Below, piece by piece: positions 1-9,662 of a stretch of 62,373 nt of DNA. The translations under genes and the position numbers were made by a program. Where the stretch lies: assembly GCA_020848735.1 (NCBI GenBank), contig JADLHO010000008.1:1-62373 (forward strand). The letters are read 5' to 3'. The stretch is from Planctomycetota bacterium (GTDB lineage: Bacteria; Planctomycetota; UBA1135; UBA2386). Numbering within the stretch: position 1 is the first letter of the stretch; every line of letters begins with the position of its first letter. Under the pieces are notes generated by a model, which worked only from the letters and a program-made list of their open reading frames with translations, was not told the origin of the DNA and did no database searches.

Positions 1-30
1 CCGCAGTCCCGACTCCTCACGCACTCCGCG

Positions 31-2486
31 ATGGCCATCAAGAAGTCCCAACTCTACGCGTCGCTCTGGTCGAGTTGCGACGAGCTGCGCGGCGGCATGG
101 ACGCCTCGCAGTACAAGGACTACGTCCTCGTCCTGCTCTTCCTGAAGTACGTCAGCGACAAGTACGCGGGGCAGAAGTTCGCGCCGATCAGCGTCCCCAA
201 GGGCGCCAGCTTCACGGACCTCGTCGCGCTGAAGGGCAAGCCCGACATCGGCGACCGGATCAACAAGCAGATCCTCGGACCGCTCGAGAACGCGAACAAG
301 CTGTCCGGGCTGCCCGACTTCAACGACGACAGCAAGCTCGGCAGCGGCAAGGAGAAGGTCGAGCGCCTGAGCAACCTGATCGCGATCTTCGAGAACCCCG
401 CCCTCGACTTCTCGAAGAACCGCGCGGGCGACGACGACATCCTCGGCGACGCCTACGAGTACCTGATGCGGCACTTCGCCACCGAGAGTGGCAAGAGCAA
501 GGGGCAGTTCTACACGCCCGCCGAGGTGAGCCGCGTGATGGCGCAGTTGCTCGGCATCCGCGCCGCGAAGACGAGCGCTCAGACCACCGTCTACGACCCA
601 ACCTGCGGCTCGGGCTCGCTGCTGCTGAAGGTCAGCGACGAGGCGACGCACAAGCCGACGCTCTACGGGCAGGAGAAGGACGCGACGACCGCGGGCCTCG
701 CGCGCATGAACATGGTCCTGCACGACAATCCGACGGCACGGATCGAGCAGGGCAACACGCTGACCGACCCGCGCTTCTTGGATGGCGACGCGCTCAAGAC
801 CTTCGACTTCGTGGTCGCCAATCCGCCCTTCTCCGACAAGCGCTGGAGCACGGGCCTCGACCCGACGCACGATCCCTACCAGCGCTTCACGCCGTTCGGG
901 ATCCCGCCCGCCAAGCAGGGCGACTACGCCTACCTCCTGCACATCGTGCGCTCGCTGAAGAGCACGGGGCGTGGGGCCTGCATCCTGCCGCACGGCGTTC
1001 TGTTCCGCGGCAACGCGGAGCGGAGATCCGGCGCGCGCTGGTCCGGAAGGGCTACATCGAGGGCATCGTCGGGCTGCCGGCGAACCTCTTCTACGGCACG
1101 GGCATCCCGGCCTGCATCGTCGTGATCGACAAACAGCACGCGCAGGCGCGGAAGGGCATCTTTCTGATCGACGCGAGCGGCGGCTTCGCGAAGGACGGGC
1201 CGAAGAACCGGCTGCGCGCGCAGGACATCCACCGCATCGTCGACACCTGGCGCAAGCGTCTCGACGTGCCGGGCTACGCGCGCATGGTGAGTGCGGCCGA
1301 GATCGAGAAGAACGAGTTCAACCTCAACCTGACGCGGTACATCGACAGCCAGGCGAGAGAGGACCTACAGGACATCGCGGGGCACCTCTTGGGCGGGATC
1401 CCGCTGGCCGACGTCGATGCGCTCGGCGCGTATTGGGCCGTGTGTCCGAGCTTGCGCCGCACGCTCTTCGCGCCGCTGCGCAAGGGCTACGTGCAGCTCG
1501 CGGTCGACAAGGGAGCGATCCGTTCCACGATCCTCGAACACACGGAGTTCGTCGCGTTCGTGCGCGGGCAGGAAGCCCACTTCGCGACGTGGCGGCAGCG
1601 CGCGAGCAAGTCGCTGCGGCAGCTCGAACGAGCCTGCCAACCGAAGGACGTGATTGCCGAGCTCTCGGAGGGCTTGCTCGAGCACTACCGCGGGCAGCCG
1701 CTGCTCGATGCGTACGACGTCTACCAGAAGCTCATGGAGTATTGGGTCGAGACAATGCAGGACGACGCTTACCTCATTTCGGCTGCCGGGTGGATTGAAG
1801 GCGTGGTCCCTCGCGAGATCCTCCAGGTGAAGGACAAGAACGGCAAGCTCGTCTGGCCGGAGACCCATGACTTCACCTCAGGTCGACGCCGTTTTCGCTC
1901 CGACCTGGTGCCAGGAGAACTCCTCATCGCGAAGTTCCTGATGCCTCAGCAGAGCCGGCTCGAAAAAGCCAAGTTGCAGCTCGACCGCGTCGAGCAACTG
2001 ATGGAGGAGCAGCGGAACGAGCACGCAGACGAGGGCGGGCTGCTCGAAGACGTCGTCGAGATCGACGGGGACAACTCGAAGATCACTGCGAAGGCCGTGA
2101 AGGCATGGCTTAGGGAAAACGCGGACGACGAAAGCACCGCGGAAGAGCGCGTCGCTGTCGCTGGCTACGCCGCCCTGCAAGCCCAGCAGGCATCATTGAA
2201 GTCGGCGGCGAAGGAGGCAACAGCCGAGCTGCACGCATCCATGGCTCGCCGGTATCGCGATCTGACGAGTGAGGACATCAGGAAGCTGGTGGTTGATTCG
2301 AAGTGGCTCGAGACGCTGGCGCGCGACGTGCGCGGCGAGTTCGAACGGATCGGCCAGCGGTTGACGGAGCGCTGCGGCGAGCTTGCTGAGCGCTACGAGG
2401 CCCCACTGCCGGAGATCGCAAGACGAGTTGAGGACCTCGAAGGCAAGGTCAGGAGTCACCTGGAGAAGATGGGGTTCGCGTGGTGA
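31..2486 (+). pseudogene. hsdM: Type I restriction-modification DNA methyltransferase subunit HsdM, frameshifted
   Basis: HsdM methylates adenine with S-adenosylmethionine as the M subunit of a type I R-M complex. Residues 1-330 read in frame from ATG 31 and include the SAM-binding motif DPTCGSGS (from D189) and the catalytic NPPF (264-267). At about 1020 one base is missing: the text reads GCGGAGCGGAG where the family sequence needs GCGGAGGCGGAG, so a G was lost from a tandem hexamer. The original frame runs to a stop at 1125 (364 aa). The frame from 1020 to 2486 continues with AEIRRALVRKGYIEG and GLPANLFYGTGIP, completing an M subunit of about 818 aa with a long C-terminal extension. The stop overlaps hsdS. 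The deletion may be genuine decay or a sequencing error. Confidence 0.9.
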
Positions 2487-3727
2487 GGCCCGGCTACAAG
2501 CTGACCGATCTCGGGGAGATTCCCGTGGACTGGGGCGCTCCGCAACTGAGTGACTTGTTTGACTTCAGTGGCGGACACTCCGCATCACGCGATCAGCTTG
2601 GCACGCATGGAGTCTGCTACCTCCACTACGGCGACATCCACAAGGCGCACCTTCCCTACCTCGACGTGACGCTCCAACGAGAGACGATGCCGAAGCTGCC
2701 GATTGCACTTACCGACGTCTCGCGGAGCGCGCTCCTCGACCATGGCGACATCGTGTTTGTCGATGCATCCGAAGACGTGGAAGGCACAAGCAAGTTCGTC
2801 GTCGTTGAGAACCCCAACCGGACTCCCGTCATTTCGGGCTTGCACACGATCGTGGCGAAGCCCCGTCACCGAGCGCTGAGCCCAATCTACCAACGGTTCT
2901 GCTTTCAGACCGCAGCCGTGAGAAGGCAGTTTCGCTTCTACGCCGTCGGCACGAAGGTGGTTGGTGTCAGCAAGAGCAGCATTCGGAAGATCCGCGTACT
3001 TGTCCCGCCTGCAGCCGAGCAGGACGCCATCGCCGAGGTCCTCGCGGACATCGATTCCCATGTCGCCGCTGTCGCCGCGAGTCTCGCCAAGAAGCGCGCG
3101 ATCAAGCAAGGCGCGATGCAGGCGCTGCTGACCGGTGCGAAGCGGCTCCCGGGCTTCAGCGACGCCTGGGAAGTTGCACGACTCGGTCGGGTTGCAGAGA
3201 TCGCGGTCGGACGAACGCCCCCGCGATCAATCGAATCGTGCTGGGGCTCCGGTTTCGTGTGGCTGACGATCGGCGACCTGCAGGGCAAGCGTGTTTCGCA
3301 GTCGAAGGAGCAGATCACTCCAAGTGCGGCATCTTCGATGCAGATCGTGAAGGCCGGAACGCTGATGATGAGCTTCAAGCTCTCGATCGGTCGCCTGTGC
3401 TTCGCTGGCTGCGATCTGTTCACGAACGAAGCCATCTGCTCGTTCACGAGCCTCAGGGCCAACGCAGAGTTTCTGTACCACGCGCTTGCCCGAACGGATT
3501 TCTCGCTCTACGGCAAGCAAGCGGTGAAGGGCTACACGCTGAATCAGGAGTCTCTACGCCTTATCGAGGTGGCCCTGCCGCCGCCGGACGAACAAGCTGC
3601 CATCGCCGAAGTCCTCGCCGACATGGACGCCGACATCGACGCCACGGCTGCGAAGCTCGCCAAGGCCCGGGCCATCAAGCAGGGCATGATGCAGGAGCTG
3701 CTGAGCGGCAGGATCCGCCTGCTATGA
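2480..3727 (+). CDS. hsdS: Type I restriction enzyme specificity subunit HsdS
   Basis: HsdS recognises the bipartite target and positions M and R subunits. The 415-aa protein has the usual two target-recognition domains (about 1-175 and 216-365), each followed by a conserved helical spacer: PAAEQDAIAEVLADID with the trailing KKRAIKQGAMQALLTG, then PPPDEQAAIAEVLADMD with ARAIKQGMMQELLSG. The near-identical spacers support an intact two-half S subunit. Start is GTG 2480 (second GTG at 2483); it overlaps the hsdM stop by 7 bases. The stop overlaps the next ATG at 3724 (ATGA). The gene is undamaged although hsdM and hsdR are broken. The target cannot be predicted from sequence. Confidence 0.93.
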   Translation: MVRPGYKLTDLGEIPVDWGAPQLSDLFDFSGGHSASRDQLGTHGVCYLHYGDIHKAHLPYLDVTLQRETMPKLPIALTDVSRSALLDHGDIVFVDASEDVEGTSKFVVVENPNRTPVISGLHTIVAKPRHRALSPIYQRFCFQTAAVRRQFRFYAVGTKVVGVSKSSIRKIRVLVPPAAEQDAIAEVLADIDSHVAAVAASLAKKRAIKQGAMQALLTGAKRLPGFSDAWEVARLGRVAEIAVGRTPPRSIESCWGSGFVWLTIGDLQGKRVSQSKEQITPSAASSMQIVKAGTLMMSFKLSIGRLCFAGCDLFTNEAICSFTSLRANAEFLYHALARTDFSLYGKQAVKGYTLNQESLRLIEVALPPPDEQAAIAEVLADMDADIDATAAKLAKARAIKQGMMQELLSGRIRLL

Positions 3728-5136
3728 AGGAGTCGCAGCAGCTCGAGTGGAAGGAGACCTGGCGCGACGAGTACCTGCGCTGGATCTGTGGCTTCGCCAA
3801 CGCCGACGGCGGCGTGATCGTGATCGGCCGCGACGACGACGGCAAACCGGTCGGGGCGCGCGACGCCGAGGAGCTGCTCGTCGATCTGCCGAACAAGGTC
3901 CGCGATGTGCTCGGCATCATGGTCGACGTCCGCCTCGTCCACGACGCTGGCCACGATCTCGTCGAGATCCACGTCGAGCCCTACCCGAGCCCCATCAGCT
4001 CCAAGGGCGAGTACCAGTACCGCAGCGGCAGCACCAACCAGGAGCTCAAGGGCGCTGCACTCGAACGCTTCCTCTTGCGCAAGCGCGGCCGCCACTGGGA
4101 CGACGTACCCGAACCGTCGTTTGCCGTCCGCAAGCTGAGTGGTGCCGCATTCCGCCTCTTCAAGCAGCGCGCCTCACGCAGCGGACGCATGGATCGCGCC
4201 GTGCTGCGCGACGGCCGCGAGACGATCCTCGAGGACCTCGAGTTGGTCGAACGCCACGGCCTGAAGCGGGCAGCGTGTCTCCTCTTCTCCGATCGCCCCG
4301 AACGCATCGTCAGTGGTGCCTGGATCAGGATCGGCTTCTTCGTCAGCAACCACGACCTGCGCTACCAGGACGAGGTGCACGGCCACCTCTTCGGTCAGGT
4401 CGAAGAGACGCTCGCCATCCTCAAGCTCAAGTACCTGAAGGCGGCGATCAGCTACCGCGGCATCCAACGGGAAGAGAAGCTGACCTTCCCCGAGGCGGCG
4501 ATGCGCGAGGCGCTGCTCAACGCCGTCGTGCACAAGGACTACGCGAGCGGGATCCCGATCCAGGTCAGCGTCTACGACGACCAGCTCGTGATCTGGAACC
4601 CCGGCGAACTGCCGGAGCGCTGGACGGTGAAGCAGCTTCTCGGCAAGCACGCCTCGCGTCCGTTCAACCCGCTGCTCGCGAACGCCTTCTTCCGCGCCGG
4701 CTTCATCGAGGCCTGGGGGCGCGGCATCGAGAAGATCCAGCACGAGTGCCGCGAGCACGGCATCGAGCCCCCGGTCTACGACTCGGAACAGGCGGGGTTG
4801 ATGGTCACGTTCCGGGCGGACCCCGCGCACGTGGCTGCGGTTGCGGGGCGGATGCCGGGCGACGGCGATGCCCGGACGGGTGTCCCGGAAGCTGGTCGTA
4901 CTGGCCTGGAAGCGCCTCGTACTGGCCTGGAAACCGGCCTCGAGCGTGGTGCGACTACCCTAGAACTGGTCGTGATGGTTCTGCGAGCGAGCCCCGAGAT
5001 CAGCGCCCCCGAGCTCGCCAAGCGACTCGGCCTGTCGCTCGGGGGCGTGAAGTACCACCTCAAGAACCTGCGCGATGCCGGCCGCATCCGCCACCGTGGA
5101 GCCAGGAAGCGCGGCGCCTGGGAGGTGCTCTGGTGA
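3724..5136 (+). CDS. AlbA_2 (Schlafen-like) / HATPase_c_4 protein with C-terminal winged helix
   Basis: This 470-aa protein is of the kind often annotated as a putative DNA-binding or RecG-like ATP-binding protein. An N-terminal AlbA_2 domain (about 1-125) has WKETWRDEYLRWICGFANADGG. A GHKL-type ATPase segment (about 255-345) has REALLNAVVHKDY, VYDDQLVIWNPGELP and GRGIEKI. A winged helix (about 415-470) has ELAKRLGLSLGGVKYHLKNL. ATG 3724 is chosen because the frame upstream is not family-like and the start makes an ATGA overlap with hsdS. Genes of this family are often found inside type I R-M operons, where a regulatory or auxiliary defence role is proposed. Here it sits between hsdS and hsdR and overlaps both; its function is not established. 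Confidence 0.82.
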   Translation: MKESQQLEWKETWRDEYLRWICGFANADGGVIVIGRDDDGKPVGARDAEELLVDLPNKVRDVLGIMVDVRLVHDAGHDLVEIHVEPYPSPISSKGEYQYRSGSTNQELKGAALERFLLRKRGRHWDDVPEPSFAVRKLSGAAFRLFKQRASRSGRMDRAVLRDGRETILEDLELVERHGLKRAACLLFSDRPERIVSGAWIRIGFFVSNHDLRYQDEVHGHLFGQVEETLAILKLKYLKAAISYRGIQREEKLTFPEAAMREALLNAVVHKDYASGIPIQVSVYDDQLVIWNPGELPERWTVKQLLGKHASRPFNPLLANAFFRAGFIEAWGRGIEKIQHECREHGIEPPVYDSEQAGLMVTFRADPAHVAAVAGRMPGDGDARTGVPEAGRTGLEAPRTGLETGLERGATTLELVVMVLRASPEISAPELAKRLGLSLGGVKYHLKNLRDAGRIRHRGARKRGAWEVLW

Positions 5137-8100
5137 ACCACGTCGGCCAGCCCGAGCGCGCGACCCAGCGGCGCCTCGTCGCCTTGTTCCGCGACGAGCT
5201 CCGGTACCGCCCGCTCGGCGATCGGAGTGAACGCGACAACAGCAACATCGAGGACGAGCTGCTGGTCCCGTGGCTCGCCCGGCGGGGCCACAGTGCCGAG
5301 CAGATCAACCGCTCAGTTCACAGGCTGCGTGCCGAGGCGAGCAACCACGGCCGATCGCTGTACGGGAACAACCAGGAGGTCTGGTCGCTCCTGCGCTATG
5401 GCGTGAGCCTGCCCGCCGAGCCGGGGGCCCGCGCCGAGACCGTGCCGCTCGTCGACTGGCAGCATCCCGAAGCGAACGACTTCGCGATCGCCGAGGAAGT
5501 CACGTTGCGAGGCGAGCGCGAGCGCCGCCCCGACCTCGTGCTCTACCTCAACGGCATCGCGGTCGCCGTCCTCGAACTCAAGAACAGCCGCGTCAGCATC
5601 GGGGACGGCATCCGCCAGTTGCTGTCGAACCAGCACAAGGAGTTCCACGCGTGGTTCTTCAGCACCGTGCAGTTCGTGTTCGCCGGCAGCGACTCCGAGG
5701 GGCTCAAGTACGGCACGATCGGCACGCCCGAGATACTGTTCCTGCGCTGGAAGGAGAACGAACAGGACGACGCACGGCACAAGCTCGACAAGTACCTGCT
5801 CGCGATGTGCCGGAAGGATCGGCTCCTCGAACTGATCCGCGACTTCGTGATCTTCGACGGCGGCATCAAGAAGCTGCCGCGGGTCCACCAGTACTTCGGC
5901 GTGAAGGCCGCGCAGGAACACGCTCGCCGGCGCCAGGGCGGCGTCATCTGGCACACCCAGGGCAGCGGCAAGAGCCTCGTGATGGTGCTGCTCGCGCGCT
6001 GGATCCTCGAGCACAACCCCAACGCGCGCGTCGCGGTGATCACCGACCGCGACGAACTCGACAAGCAGATCGCGCGCATCTTCCGCGACGCCGGCGAGAC
6101 CATCGAGCGCACGAGCAGCGGCCGCGAGCTGATGCGGCTGCTCGCACAGGCGAAGCCTCGACTGCTGTGCTCGCTCGTGCACAAGTTCGGACGCCGCGGC
6201 GTCGACGACCTCGACGCCTTCCTCGCCGAACTCTCGGCCCGGCCGAGCCCGACGGTCGGCGAGATCTTCGTCTTCGTCGACGAGTGTCACCGCACCCAGA
6301 GCGGCAAGCTCCACAAGCTGATGAAGGCGATGATGCCGAACGCGGTGTTCATCGGCTTCACCGGCACGCCGCTGCTCACGACCGACAAGCAGACGAGCCT
6401 CGAGGTCTTCGGCGGCTACATCCACACCTACAAGTTCAAGGAGGCCGTCGCCGACAAGGTCGTGCTCGACCTTTGCTACGAGGCGCGCTCCATCGAACAG
6501 CGACTCGGGCCGGAGGAGCGCATCGACGCCTGGTTCGAGGCGAAGACGCGCGGGCTCAACGAGTGGCAGCGCCAGGAGCTGCGCAGCAAGTGGGGCACGA
6601 TGCAGAACGTGCTCAGCAGCAGGGCGCGCATGGACCGAGTGGTCGCGGACATCCTTTTCGACTTCGGCGTCAAGCCGCGCCTCGCGAGCGAGCGCGGCAA
6701 CGCGATCCTGGTCGCTTCGAGCATCTACGAGGCCTGCAAGTACTTCACGCTGTTCCAGAAGACGCCGCTGCGCGGCAAGTGCGCGGTGGTGACCTCGTAC
6801 GACCCGCAGGTGAGGGACATCACCAAGGAGGAGGTCGGCGCGAACACGGAGACCGACAAGCAGTTCGTCTACAACACCTACACCGAACTGCTGACGGACG
6901 TGCAGCCGCAGCCGCGGAAGTCCAAGACCGAGGTCTACGAGGATGCGGTCAAGACCCGCTTCGTGAAGGAGCCGGCGGCGATGCGCCTGCTCGTGGTCGT
7001 CGACAAGCTGCTGACCGGCTTCGACGCGCCGCCGTGCACCTACCTCTACATCGACAAGTCGATGCAGGACCACGGCCTGTTCCAGGCGATCTGCCGCACC
7101 AACCGCCTCGACGGCGAGGACAAGGAGTTCGGCTTCATCGTCGACTACAAGGACCTGTTCCGGAAGGTCGAGAGCGCCATCGCGGTGTACTCCTCGGAGC
7201 TCGACCGTGCTCCGGGCGAGGAGGATCCGCAGGTGCTGCTGAAGGATCGGCTCGCCGCCGGCAGGACCCGCCTGGACGACTCGCTCGAGGTGCTGGAGCG
7301 GCTCTGCGAAGAGGTGGCGCCGCCGATGGGTGAGCTGTAGCACATCCGCTACTTCTGCGGCAACGTCGAGAACCCGGCCGATCTCGCGCAGACGGAGCCA
7401 CGACGCGTCGCGCTCTACCAGGCGGTCGCTGGGCTGGTGCGCGCGTATGCGAACCTCGCCGACGAGCTGCCGGGCGCCGGCTACACCGCGGCGGAGACCG
7501 CGCGGCTCCAACAGCGACTCCAGCACTACGTGGACCTCCGTGAGATCGTGCGCCGCGCCAGCGGGGAGCTCCTCGACCTCAAGCCGTACGAGGCCGACAT
7601 GCGGCACCTGCTCGACACCTACATCGAGGCCGCCGAGCCGCGGACGACTTCGCCGTTCGACGGCATGGGCCTCATGGAGCTACTTGAGCGACTCGGCATC
7701 GATCGGGCCATCGAGCGCTTGCCGGAGCGCCTGCGGAAGAACCAGCGTGCCGTGGCCGAGGCGATCGCGAACAACGTCCGGGCCCGAATCGAGCGCGAGC
7801 ACCTGCACGACCCGGCGTACTTCGACCGCATGTCCCGGTTGCTGCAGGAGGTCATCGACGCCCTGCGAGCCGAGCAGATCGACTACGCCGCGTATCTGCG
7901 CCGCATCGCCGACCTGGCCCGGCAGGTGGTGGCAGGCCACGACCAGAGCGCGAGCGACGAGCTGCACACGCCGGGAGCGCGCGCGATCTTCAGCAACCTG
8001 CGCCGACCTCGCGATGCAACGCGGGTGGGCGAGACCACTGACGGTGATGCGGGGGACACGGCGCGTATGGCGCTCGCTCAACGCATCGACGCCGAGGTCC

Positions 8101-8240
8101 GTCGGGTGCGACCCGATGACTGGCGCGGCCATCGGGTCAAAGAAAACGTCATCAAGTGTGCCCTGCTGCCGCTTCTCGACGGCGACGAGCAGGAGGTCGA
8201 ACGGATCTTCAGGGTCATCTGGCAGCAGGCCGAGTACTGA
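5133..8240 (+). pseudogene. hsdR: Type I restriction endonuclease subunit HsdR, interrupted by an in-frame TAG
   Basis: HsdR translocates and cuts unmodified DNA. GTG 5133 overlaps the preceding TGA (GTGA). The N-terminal nuclease region has PDLVLYLNGIAVAVLELKN (about 132-150). Helicase motifs follow: HTQGSGKS (about 274-281), the DECH box (about 383) and FTGTP. A TAG at 7338-7340 cuts the product to 735 aa. The same frame then continues without a break as HIRYFCGNVENPADL through RVRPDDWRGHRVKENVIK to TGA 8240, which is the normal HsdR C-terminus. The whole would be about 1035 residues, normal for the family. A single GAG-to-TAG change explains the break. The first good start downstream is GTG 7437, which lacks a ribosome-binding site. 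The truncated protein keeps nuclease and motor domains but loses the C-terminal part that contacts HsdM. Confidence 0.92.
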
Positions 8241-8941
8241 TGGTGACGAGGCTCGATCTGGGCGAGACCGCGGTGGACATCGTGCGGCGCGAGGTCAAAC
8301 GGGTGCAGTTGACCATCCACCCGCCCACGGGGCGCGTGCGCGTCACGGCGCCGGAGCATGTGGCGCTGGAGACGATCCGGCTCTTCGCGATCGCGAAACT
8401 GCCGTGGATCCGACAACAGCAACGCCGCCTGTGCGCGCAGTCCCGCGAAGCCCCGCGGGACTACGTCGACCGGGAGAGCCACCACGTGTGGGGCAAGCGC
8501 GTCCTCCTGAAGGTCGTGGAAGCCAAGGCTGCCCGCGTCGAGCTCGGTCCACGGACTCTCATCCTCTTCGTGCGAAGCGGCACGCCGCACGGCGATCGCG
8601 AGGTGTTGCTCGCCCGCTGGTATCGCCAGCAGGTCCGCGCCGCGGCGCAAGGTCTGGTCGAGCGCTGGGCGGGGGATCTGGGTATCGCGCTCCAGGGAAT
8701 CCACGTCCGGCGCATGAAGACGAAGTGGGGTAGCTGCAACCCGAAACGGCGCACGATCCGTCTGAACACCGAGCTCGCGAAGAAGCCGCGGGACTGCCTC
8801 GAGTACGTCGTCGCCCACGAACTCGTCCACCTGCACGAGCCGACGCACGGCCCCCGTTTCGTCGCCCTGCTCGATCGGCTGCTTCCGCAGTGGCGGCAGA
8901 CGCGGGATGCGCTGAACCGCTTGCCCCTCGCTCCCGACTGA
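8240..8941 (+). CDS. YgjP-like (DUF45) zinc metallopeptidase
   Basis: This predicted 233-aa zinc peptidase belongs to the YgjP/SprT-like group, which commonly closes type I R-M operons. The zinc motif HELVH is at 193-197 with LHEPTHG just after. The family signature RMKTKWGSCNPKRRTIRLN lies ahead of it. ATG 8240 shares its A with the hsdR TGA (TGATG), so translation is probably coupled and would be reduced by the upstream hsdR nonsense codon. No signal peptide or membrane segment is visible, so the protein should be cytoplasmic. The substrate is unknown. Confidence 0.85.
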   Translation: MVTRLDLGETAVDIVRREVKRVQLTIHPPTGRVRVTAPEHVALETIRLFAIAKLPWIRQQQRRLCAQSREAPRDYVDRESHHVWGKRVLLKVVEAKAARVELGPRTLILFVRSGTPHGDREVLLARWYRQQVRAAAQGLVERWAGDLGIALQGIHVRRMKTKWGSCNPKRRTIRLNTELAKKPRDCLEYVVAHELVHLHEPTHGPRFVALLDRLLPQWRQTRDALNRLPLAPD

Positions 8942-9059
8942 CGGGCTCTGGGTTCGGAGACCGGTGCTGATGCCCGGGGCCGCGTCTCGCCCGCGTCCCA
9001 CCCGCGGATTTCTTCACGTCAGGCGGCGGATCCGCCACGCTTCGCCTCTCTTCCAGACG

Positions 9060-9662
9060 ATGAGCGACGGTTCCAGGGCCCACGACCTGCTGACGGCGGC
9101 GCGCAACGGCGACCCGCAGGCCTGTGATCGCCTGTTCGCGCGCGCCGCGGACCGGCTTCTCCTCTTCGTGCGGCTGAGGCTCGGCCCCGCGCTGCGCGCG
9201 CGCGTCGACTCGATGGACGTCCTGCAGGAGACCTTCCTGCACGCGCATCGCGACGTCGCGCGCTTCGAGCCGGGCAGCGGCGATCCCGAGCGCGGTTTCG
9301 CGCAGTGGCTCTGCGGCGTCGCGGAGAACCGCATCAAGGATCTCGCGGCGCTGCACGGCGCGAAGCGGCGTGATCCCAAGCGCGAAGAACGCAAGGTCAG
9401 CGAGGTGCTCGCGACCTTGCAGCGCGAGGGTCATGGGCCTGCGACCAGCCTCGTGCGACGTGAGGAGCGGCATCACCTCGCCGAGGCGATCGAGGCGCTC
9501 GACGACGAGGACCGCGAGGTCTTCGTCTTGCGTCACTTCGAAGGACTGAGCCTCGACGCGATCGCGGCAAGGCTCCTGCGCAGCGCATCGGCCGTTCGCC
9601 GCGCGCTGGGACGTGCGACGCGCGACATCGGCAAGGCGATCGGCGCGAAGGAGACCTCGTGA
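9060..9662 (+). CDS. ECF-like RNA polymerase sigma factor
   Basis: This 200-aa sigma-70-family factor has region 2 (about 30-70, with DVLQETFLHAHRDVARFEP) and region 4 (about 140-190, ALDDEDREVFVLRHFEGLSLDAIAARL). ATG 9060 is preferred because the 32 codons upstream in the same frame are not sigma-like. The stop overlaps the start of a giant Ser/Thr kinase (GTGA). Sigma factors of this type paired with kinases are a known Planctomycetes arrangement in which the kinase is proposed to control the sigma factor. The regulon is unknown. No clear promoter was seen in the 118 bases upstream. Confidence 0.88.
   Translation: MSDGSRAHDLLTAARNGDPQACDRLFARAADRLLLFVRLRLGPALRARVDSMDVLQETFLHAHRDVARFEPGSGDPERGFAQWLCGVAENRIKDLAALHGAKRRDPKREERKVSEVLATLQREGHGPATSLVRREERHHLAEAIEALDDEDREVFVLRHFEGLSLDAIAARLLRSASAVRRALGRATRDIGKAIGAKETS

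Noticed and set aside
3747..5132. Upstream 462 codons of the frame that contains hsdR
   Set aside because: They are Arg-rich and lie opposite in frame to the AlbA_2 gene; the true hsdR start is GTG 5133.
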